This document shows positions 58,461-64,000 of a stretch of DNA of 64,000 nucleotides, piece after piece. This DNA comes from Luteolibacter flavescens. GTDB taxonomy: Bacteria; Verrucomicrobiota; Verrucomicrobiia; Verrucomicrobiales; Akkermansiaceae. The DNA is taken from NCBI RefSeq assembly GCF_025950085.1, contig NZ_JAPDDS010000001.1, forward strand, positions 124,001-188,000, given 5' to 3'. The position numbers and the translations under genes are program-made. Position 1 is the first letter of the stretch; each line of letters opens with the position of its first letter. The notes beneath the pieces were generated by a model. That model had not been told where the DNA came from. It ran no database searches and was given only the letters and a program-made list of their open reading frames with translations.

Positions 58461-59207
58461 TTAACGCATCAGTCTCCGCAGGGGGAAGATGTCCACGTCC
58501 ACACGCTCCGACCACAGGGCCGACTCGGGCTTTCCGTGAGGCTCGGGCAGGCCGTCCCATTTCATCGGCAGCGTGGACCAGCGGTCGCATTTCGCCTGTG
58601 CCCAGCGGTAGGGCGGGTGATGCACCTTTCCACTGAAGAGCTGCCCATTCCTCCCGCTGGAGAATAGCACGTATCGCTCTAACAGAAAGAACTCAAGCGA
58701 CCCCGGCTCCGCCTCCTGTGCTTCGCCATCCGGCCCATACTCATAGATGGCCTCCTCGGTCTCGCCGCTTCGCAAGCAGTGGTAGCGCGTTGCCTTCAGA
58801 TCGCCGCCGCAACGCATCCGCGCGTGTTGGTAGGGCAGAAGGAAAAGCCTCCGCGCCAGCTCCACGGCCACCGGCTGGTTGCAATCGAGCGAGAGGAACC
58901 ACACGCCCGGCTGGCCCGAGTCATCGTGGCAATAGATCCGCACGTTCAGCTCCAGAAACCAGGAGAGCCCCGGCACCGCGGGCAGCATCACCGGGCGCAC
59001 CCGCTCCATGAGAAAGGGGACCACCCCGAGCCATGCCTCGCCCTCGTGCAGGTCGAGGTGCAATCCCGGCGGAAGGAGCGGTCGCAAGAGTTCGGGATCG
59101 ACCCGCCAGTGGAGAAACAGCAGCCGTGACCAGCGCTGTTTCATCACCGGCCGACCCGTGGGACGCTCGCGTGCGGCGAGGCGTTGCGCGAGCTCCACGG
59201 GATTCAT
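58461..59207 (-). CDS. DUF2071 (YqjF-like) protein
   Basis: 248 residues. MKQRWSRLLFLHWRVDPELL, LHLDLHEGEAWLGVVPF, FLELNVRIYCHDDSGQPGVWF and LPYQHARM follow the DUF2071 pattern. Related to acetoacetate-decarboxylase-like folds; no activity known. Starts 9 bp after the isomerase gene on the same strand, probably the last gene of the unit beginning at 61755. Confidence 0.88.
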   Translation of the reverse strand: MNPVELAQRLAARERPTGRPVMKQRWSRLLFLHWRVDPELLRPLLPPGLHLDLHEGEAWLGVVPFLMERVRPVMLPAVPGLSWFLELNVRIYCHDDSGQPGVWFLSLDCNQPVAVELARRLFLLPYQHARMRCGGDLKATRYHCLRSGETEEAIYEYGPDGEAQEAEPGSLEFFLLERYVLFSSGRNGQLFSGKVHHPPYRWAQAKCDRWSTLPMKWDGLPEPHGKPESALWSERVDVDIFPLRRLMR

Positions 59208-59216
59208 TCGGCCACC

Positions 59217-60095
59217 TTAGAGTGCCGCGATGACCTTTTCCATTCTCTTTCCGTAGTCCACGTAGCTGTCGTAGCATTGCTGCCAATCCACTTGGGATTG
59301 GTCCTTCACGTGGAAGACAGTGGCGACGTGAGGCTCGATCGCGATCCAGCCATCGTAGCCACGCGACTTCGCATCGGCGAGGATCTCCGGGATCTTCGCA
59401 TCGCCCTCGCCGGGCATGGTGTAGACGGGCTCCACGCCATCGACGGCAGGGCTGATGCAGTCCTTGATGTGGATGTGGACGACGTGGTCGCGCACCTTCG
59501 TCCAGAATTCCCAAGGGTCCTGCCATGGTGACGGCTCGCCCTTCGAGCGGTCCCGCTGGAAGAGTGGATTGCCCGTGTCGAAGACGAGCTTCAGGCCCGG
59601 GATTTCCTCGATCAGACGCAGCGTGTGCTCCGCGGAGAAGCCACCCCAGTTCATGCAGTTCTCATGGATCGCGGTGAGACCGGCATCATCGAAGCGCTTC
59701 ACGATCTCCCGCAACCGGTTGAATCGTTCCTGCTCCTGCTGGTCCTCTCCCCATGGCTCCTGCGCGTAGGACATCACGCGGATCATCTGTGTGCCGAGAC
59801 GCTTCATCCGCGGGATGGCGCGCTCGATCTCCGCGAGCGTGACGGCGAAGTCCGTGGTGATCTTCTTGCCCCAGTTCCCGATCAGCGAGCCGAATTCCGG
59901 GATGTGGATGCTCGCTTCATCGAGTCGGTCGGCCACGCGGTCGAAGTCGTCCTGCGGCAGCTCATGAATGTTCGAGCCATTCACCCCGCGGGCGGAAATG
60001 GCGGACCATCCGAGTTCCTTGGTGGCCTTGATCTGGGTTTCGAGATCGCGCGCTGCCTCGTCGGCAAATCCGGTGAGTTTGAAAGAGGTGGACAT
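59217..60095 (-). CDS. sugar phosphate isomerase/epimerase
   Basis: 292 residues, cytosolic (no signal). TIM-barrel blocks: FADEAARDLETQIKATKELG, LTAIHENCMNWGG (His/Glu), LVFDTGNPLF, HVVHIHIKDCI, GYDGWIAIEPH. Typical metal-dependent isomerase/epimerase residues are present. Clustered 3 bp after the Uma2 gene and near a Gfo/Idh/MocA dehydrogenase and an MFS carrier, consistent with sugar or inositol-type catabolism. Confidence 0.9.
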   Translation of the reverse strand: MSTSFKLTGFADEAARDLETQIKATKELGWSAISARGVNGSNIHELPQDDFDRVADRLDEASIHIPEFGSLIGNWGKKITTDFAVTLAEIERAIPRMKRLGTQMIRVMSYAQEPWGEDQQEQERFNRLREIVKRFDDAGLTAIHENCMNWGGFSAEHTLRLIEEIPGLKLVFDTGNPLFQRDRSKGEPSPWQDPWEFWTKVRDHVVHIHIKDCISPAVDGVEPVYTMPGEGDAKIPEILADAKSRGYDGWIAIEPHVATVFHVKDQSQVDWQQCYDSYVDYGKRMEKVIAAL

Positions 60096-60098
60096 GTG

Positions 60099-60668
60099 TT
60101 AGAAAGTGAGACGCTCGTAGAGCTCGGCGAGCGGGAGCTGGGCTTCGATTTCCGGGAGTTCGATCACCGCATCGAGGCCGACGTGCTCGCCGGTCTCGAA
60201 ATCGCCGGTCTCGCGGCGGCGATACACGATCACGCGCGCTTCGTCGGGCTCGACGAAGATGAGATGCCTGACCGAAGCAATGGTGAGGTAGGCGTCGCGC
60301 TTCTCCGTGAGATCGATCCGTCGCGTGGAGTCGCTGAGAACTTCCACGATCACCGATGGCTGATCTTGGTAGAGAGAATGGTCGGGCTTGCCTTCGCACA
60401 CGACCATCGCATCCGGGTAGTAGAAGCGGGTCTGGTCCGCAAGTTCCACCCGTAGCTTCATGTCGCTGTTGAAAGGCTGGCATGGCTTACCCCTGAGACG
60501 GGCGACCAAGGCTCCCAGAATGTTCGAAGAAATGGCATTGTGTCGGGCTGTGCCGCCCGCCATCGCATGCACCACACCGCCCAGATACTCATGCTTGGCA
60601 TCGCCGTCCTCCTCGGCGGCGAGGTAGTCGGCGACGCTGACAAGCAAGGGTTTTCTGAGCGCGGTCAT
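60099..60668 (-). CDS. Uma2-family (PD-(D/E)XK-like) protein
   Basis: 189 residues. KHEYLGGVVHAMAGGTARHN at the start, then FYYPDAMVVCEG (Asp), PSVIVEVLSDSTRRIDLTEK (Glu..Lys) and YLTIASVRHLIFVEPDE. This is the Uma2/DUF820 putative nuclease fold with catalytic D...ExL...K. Role unknown despite wide spread. It lies between the dehydrogenase and isomerase genes with short gaps (43 and 3 bp). Confidence 0.9.
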   Translation of the reverse strand: MTALRKPLLVSVADYLAAEEDGDAKHEYLGGVVHAMAGGTARHNAISSNILGALVARLRGKPCQPFNSDMKLRVELADQTRFYYPDAMVVCEGKPDHSLYQDQPSVIVEVLSDSTRRIDLTEKRDAYLTIASVRHLIFVEPDEARVIVYRRRETGDFETGEHVGLDAVIELPEIEAQLPLAELYERLTF

Positions 60669-60711
60669 GACGACATGCTAGCGGGCGAAGCGGCGCGCGG
60701 CAACTTCGGGC

Positions 60712-61755
60712 TTAAAGCTCCACGCGCTTGCCGCCGTTCTGCGCGCTCTCGTAGATCGCGCGGATCACGGCCACGGGCTTGCGGGCCTCCGCGGCGGAGA
60801 CGGTGGTTTCGCGGCCTTCCTGGATCGCGCTGACCACTTCCTCGAAGTTGCGCTGGTGCTGGTAGAAATTGATCGCCTTCGGGTCATTCGCCCCGAGACC
60901 GGCGGATTGGCCTTTCATCAGCGTGGAGCGGATTTCGTTGTCCTCCGGCTTCTCATTCATGAAGTCCCAGATTTCGAAGGCCTCGTCGGCGAGGAAGACG
61001 GAGCCCTCCGTGCCGCAGAGTTGTACGCGGGCCGGGTGACCGTCCTTCGACCATGTGCAGGTGGATCCCTCGATCACGCCGCGGGCACCGCTTTCGAACT
61101 CGATGATGGCCACGGCGATGTCTTCCACCTCGATGCGCTCGTGCGCGAGGCATGCCATGCTCGCCTGCACCGCCTTCACCGGACCGGCGAGGTAGATGAG
61201 GGCGTCGATGGTGTGGATGGATTGGTTCATCAGTGCACCACCGCCGTCCAGAGCCCAGGTGCCGCGCCAGCCTGCCGAATCGTAGTAGGCCTGGTCGCGA
61301 TACCACTTCACGTAGGCGGAGGCCGAGGTCAGCTTGCCGAAGCGGCCTTCGTCGGCAGCCTTCTTGAAGGCCTCCATGCCGGGGTGGAAGCGACGGTTCA
61401 GCACGGCTGCGAGCGTCTTGCCATTCGCCTTAGCGGCGGCCATGAGCTGGTCGATGCGCTCGACGGTCACCTCCAGCGGCTTCTCGCAGATCACGTGCTT
61501 GCCGGCATTCAGCGCGGCCAGCGAGGGATCGAGATGAGCACCGGACGGCGTGCCCACCGTGACGATCTCAAGCTCGGGGTCCGCCAGGAAAGCGGCCATG
61601 TCCGAGTAGGCCTTCGCCCCGTATTCGGAAGCCAGTTTCTCCGCCGCCTCGGCGCGCAGGTCGAAGACCGAGTGAAGCTCGCCACCGGTCATCGCGGTGA
61701 TCGCCTTGGCGTGGAAATGGCCGATCATGCCGGCACCGATGATTCCGAATTTCAT
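60712..61755 (-). CDS. Gfo/Idh/MocA family oxidoreductase
   Basis: 347 residues from ATG 61755 (MKFGIIGAGMIGHFHAKAI); the frame to 61854 is not family-like. Rossmann GAGMIG, EKP signature in VICEKPLEVTVERI, then the C-terminal alpha-beta domain with WALDGGGALMNQSIHTIDALIYL, including the catalytic His region. NAD(P)-dependent oxidation of a sugar or cyclitol is expected. First gene of a four-gene minus-strand unit, divergent from an MFS carrier. Confidence 0.93.
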   Translation of the reverse strand: MKFGIIGAGMIGHFHAKAITAMTGGELHSVFDLRAEAAEKLASEYGAKAYSDMAAFLADPELEIVTVGTPSGAHLDPSLAALNAGKHVICEKPLEVTVERIDQLMAAAKANGKTLAAVLNRRFHPGMEAFKKAADEGRFGKLTSASAYVKWYRDQAYYDSAGWRGTWALDGGGALMNQSIHTIDALIYLAGPVKAVQASMACLAHERIEVEDIAVAIIEFESGARGVIEGSTCTWSKDGHPARVQLCGTEGSVFLADEAFEIWDFMNEKPEDNEIRSTLMKGQSAGLGANDPKAINFYQHQRNFEEVVSAIQEGRETTVSAAEARKPVAVIRAIYESAQNGGKRVEL

Positions 61756-61947
61756 GGGATTGGATTGAAAGATTCGAAGGGTTTGCTGCGGGTTAGAGCT
61801 GTATGACAAGATGCCACGGAAGCTTGCTGCGATCAGAAAAGCGCCCGATGACAAACTTGTCGAGAAAAGGCTTCCCCCGCGTCGCTTTCAGGCTTGCCGG
61901 ATCGTCCCCGGCACTCTGGAGTCCACAAAACTCAAGAACGGTTCCGT
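61756..61947. promoter_or_regulatory. divergent control region with GACAA/TTGTC elements
   Basis: 192 bp between the dehydrogenase and transporter genes. GACAAACTTGTC at 61851-61862 is an inverted repeat; single GACAA lies at 61806-61810, and TTGTC-T-GACAA at 61957-61967 is inside the first codons of the transporter. They may be operator half-sites for a shared regulator. Confidence 0.35.
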
Positions 61948-63408
61948 ATGGCAAACTTGTCTGACAACCCTGCTCCGTCCGCCAACGGTTGGTGGTCCCA
62001 ATTGAACAAATACCAGCGTCTCGTCTTCGTCGTGGCGACGCTCGCGTGGTTGTTCGACTGCCTCGATCAGCAACTCTTTAACCTGGCGCGAAGCCCCGCG
62101 ATGAAGTCGCTGATGGGGGCGAATCAGGAGATCAAGCTCTTCGGTGATGTCTCCATTGCCGCGGGTGCGCTTTCCACTTCGATCTTCGTTTTGGGATGGG
62201 CCACGGGCGGCATGATCTTCGGCTCTCTCGGCGACCGCTTCGGCCGTGCGAAGATGCTTTCGGTCACGGTACTGCTTTACTCGATTGCCACGGGGCTCTC
62301 CGCGCTTTCGCAGAGTTTCACGGATTTCGCGGTCTATCGTTTTATCACTGGCCTCGGTGTGGGTGGTGTCTTCGGCCTCGCGGTGGCACTGGTGGCAGAC
62401 ACGGTTCCCGGTCACATCCGGCCGCGTGCTCTCGGGGTATTGCAATCGTTCTCGGCTGTCGGCAACTGCGCTGCAGGTTTCATTGGCCTGGCGATCGCCA
62501 TGACGGCCATCGGGGAGAATACGAACTATTGGAAATGGTTGTTCGTGATCGGTGCGTTGCCCGCATTCCTCGTCGCCACCATCCAGCTTCGCATGAAGGA
62601 GCCGGAATCATGGCGCATTTCCCGCGACAAGGCATTGGCAGAAGGCAAGCGCGCAGGCTCTTACCGCGATCTCTTCGGTGACAAGCGCTGGCTGAAGCAC
62701 GCGGTGCTCGGCATGATCCTCTCCTGCGCGGGCGTCATCGGCCTGTGGGGCATCGGGGTCTTCTCGTCCGACCTGGTCGGCGACATCATCACCCACAATT
62801 TCACGGAGGCGAATGCGTCCGCTGAGGAGATCAACAAGGGCAAGCAGCTCTGGATGTCCCTGAACCTGCTCGCCTTCAATGTCGGAGCCTTCATCGGCAT
62901 GCTGGTCTTCACCCGGGTAGCCGTGAACATGGGCCGCAAGAAGGCATTCGGGATCTTCTTCGCCGGATCGCTGCTGATCACGGTCTTTGTGTTCCAGATG
63001 ATCGGCAAGATCAATGGACGCTGGGACATCCTGTGGATGGCTCCGCTGATGGGCTTTTTCCACCTCTCGGTCTTCGCGGGCTTCTCGATTTATCTGCCCG
63101 AGCTCTTCCCGACGCGCCTGCGGGCCACCGGTGTTTCCTTCTGCTACAATGTCGGTCGCTACCTCGCTGCGCTCGGTCCGTTTACGCTGGGAGCTCTGGC
63201 CGCGACATTCGGCAAGAAGGCCCAGGAGGCCGCCGTTGCCGCTGCTCCACCGGAAGCCACCGAGGCTTTCCTGGCATCGCTGCGGACCGCGGCGAAGATC
63301 GATGCCTTCCGCGACGCGGCTTCATGGATGTGTCTGATCTTCCTGCTCGGAATCATCGTCCTGCCGTTCCTTCCTGAGACGAAGGACCAGCCGCTGCCGG
63401 AGGATTGA
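61948..63408 (+). CDS. MFS transporter (sugar/organic acid permease)
   Basis: 486 residues from ATG 61948; upstream frame to 61894 is unlikely. Twelve helices expected. First loop motif GSLGDRFGRAKML (MFS motif A), ITGLGVGGVFGLAVALVAD (motif with Gly), PGHIRPRALG, and the second-half IYLPELFPTRLRATGVSFCYNVGRYLAA, resembling sialate/aromatic-acid-type carriers (AAHS/SP-like). Expressed divergently from a Gfo/Idh/MocA unit, so it probably imports the substrate of that pathway. Confidence 0.9.
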   Translation: MANLSDNPAPSANGWWSQLNKYQRLVFVVATLAWLFDCLDQQLFNLARSPAMKSLMGANQEIKLFGDVSIAAGALSTSIFVLGWATGGMIFGSLGDRFGRAKMLSVTVLLYSIATGLSALSQSFTDFAVYRFITGLGVGGVFGLAVALVADTVPGHIRPRALGVLQSFSAVGNCAAGFIGLAIAMTAIGENTNYWKWLFVIGALPAFLVATIQLRMKEPESWRISRDKALAEGKRAGSYRDLFGDKRWLKHAVLGMILSCAGVIGLWGIGVFSSDLVGDIITHNFTEANASAEEINKGKQLWMSLNLLAFNVGAFIGMLVFTRVAVNMGRKKAFGIFFAGSLLITVFVFQMIGKINGRWDILWMAPLMGFFHLSVFAGFSIYLPELFPTRLRATGVSFCYNVGRYLAALGPFTLGALAATFGKKAQEAAVAAAPPEATEAFLASLRTAAKIDAFRDAASWMCLIFLLGIIVLPFLPETKDQPLPED

Positions 63409-63425
63409 CGATGTATTGAGAGATC

Positions 63426-63451
63426 CGCCTCGTCTGGGAACGGACGAGGCG
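63426..63451 (+). terminator. hairpin after the MFS gene
   Basis: CGCCTCGTC and GACGAGGCG form a perfect 9-bp stem 18 bp after the stop. No T run follows; a factor-dependent terminator or stabilising 3' hairpin. Confidence 0.5.
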
Positions 63452-63503
63452 TCGGTCCTGCGGATAGTTGGGAAGCGGGCTTGTTTGGTTACTTCGCCTT
63501 CCG

Positions 63504-63530
63504 TCCAAGCCGGCTGAAGCCAGCGCTCCC
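63504..63530 (-). repeat. diverged inverted partner of the 32-bp repeat
   Basis: TCCAAGC at one end and CGCTCCC at the other match the ends of the inverted 32-bp repeat, with a changed middle (CGGCTGAAGCCAG, itself partly palindromic). It faces the copy at 63552. Confidence 0.5.
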
Positions 63531-63551
63531 GGCTTCGCAGATACTTGTGCT

Positions 63552-63583
63552 CGCTGGGAGCGCGTGCCACCGGCTCGCTTGGA
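63552..63583 (+). repeat. 32-bp repeat, copy 3
   Basis: Identical over 32 bp to 54213-54244, 9.3 kb away. Lies between the MFS gene and the convergent dnaB end. Confidence 0.9.
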
Positions 63584-63604
63584 CGGTCACGTGTGTTAGA
63601 CCCT

Positions 63605-64000
63605 TTACTCGCCAGCACCATCCCGCTCATCCCGGGCGCGGGTTTCGAAGCGCATCAGCTCCGCGATGAAGGTCAGCGGGACGTGGCCGGTTTCACCGTT
63701 ACGGTTCTTGGCGAGCAGCAGTTCGGCGCGACCTGCTTCGGCTTCCTTCTCTTCCTCGGTCTCGGCGTAGTAGGCGGTCCGGTAGAGCAGGCCGATCATG
63801 TCGGCGTCCTGCTCGATGGTGCCGGACTCACGAAGGTCGGACATGCGGGGCACACCGAGCGACTTGCCGGTTCGTCCTTCCGGACCACGGTTGAGCTGGG
63901 CGAGCACCAAGATGGGCAGGCTGAGCTCCTTGGCGAGGGCCTTGATGCCGGCGGAAATTTCACCGATTTCACGCTCGCGGGAGTTCTGCGCCTGCTTCGA
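63605..64000 (-). CDS. dnaB: replicative DNA helicase DnaB, C-terminal part (runs off the window)
   Basis: The last 131 codons are visible. The sequence ISAGIKALAKELSLPILVLAQL, LNRGPEGR, PRMSDLRESGTIEQDADMIG (motif H4) and LLLAKNRNGETGHVPLTF are the classical DnaB C-terminus that binds ssDNA and ATP. The ATPase core lies outside the window. No intein is visible in this part. Confidence 0.95.
   Translation of the reverse strand, partial: SKQAQNSREREIGEISAGIKALAKELSLPILVLAQLNRGPEGRTGKSLGVPRMSDLRESGTIEQDADMIGLLYRTAYYAETEEEKEAEAGRAELLLAKNRNGETGHVPLTFIAELMRFETRARDERDGAGE

Overview
The window looks like chromosomal DNA of a Verrucomicrobiota bacterium, probably near Luteolibacter/Verrucomicrobiales. 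This is inferred from the high G+C, the Ser/Thr kinase-WD40 protein paired divergently with an ECF sigma factor, the long (cyanobacterial/plant-style) IspH, and many secreted or membrane proteins of families common in that phylum. Most genes are ordinary chromosomal housekeeping and cell-envelope genes. I saw no rRNA, tRNA, CRISPR array, complete insertion sequence or prophage. The window ends inside the replicative helicase gene dnaB.

Layout. 0-8 kb: ahcY flanked by short period-7 repeats, a thioredoxin-like protein without its cysteines, a kinase-WD40 gene split by an apparent frameshift, a divergent ECF sigma factor and a secreted protein. 8-13 kb: an OmpR-type two-component system followed by a TonB-dependent receptor. 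13-18 kb: a GNAT-nitrilase fusion, nrnA-truB, and a NIPSNAP protein. 18-25 kb: an orphan integrase-arm-like small protein, a cystathionine gamma-synthase with a fungal-like N-terminal extension, and three consecutive exported hydrolases (subtilisin, C39-like, zinc metallopeptidase with NPCBM). 25-31.5 kb: Mrp ATPase, a LolD-like ATPase, then a probable operon ctaB-sco-sco-DUF420-hisD for cytochrome oxidase maturation. In it the first Sco has lost its copper ligands and the DUF420 protein carries an EF-hand loop.

31.5-45.5 kb: a glycine/cysteine-tailed membrane protein, an alpha/beta hydrolase, YlbF, the phospholipid operon plsY-gpsA-dedA, a Phd/VapC toxin-antitoxin pair with a palindromic operator, a transglutaminase with a fused ATP-grasp/alpha-E protein, miaA, an RRM protein, a D-Ala-D-Ala carboxypeptidase and pfkA. 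45.5-56.5 kb: xseA, DUF2721, an outer-membrane barrel, a CheR-like methyltransferase translationally coupled to a hybrid histidine kinase, a GT4 glycosyltransferase and ispH. 56.5-64 kb: sugar-phosphate isomerases, a Gfo/Idh/MocA oxidoreductase, Uma2 and DUF2071 proteins, and a divergent MFS transporter, suggesting uptake and oxidation of a sugar or cyclitol; then dnaB.

Repeats: an identical 32-bp sequence occurs three times (an inverted pair near 54.2-54.35 kb, one copy at 63.55 kb beside a diverged inverted partner). A 19-bp imperfect inverted repeat lies beside miaA, and heptad repeats lie around ahcY and near 25.1 kb. Start sites were often moved downstream of the longest open frame, because upstream extensions overlap neighbouring genes or look non-coding; these choices are stated per gene.
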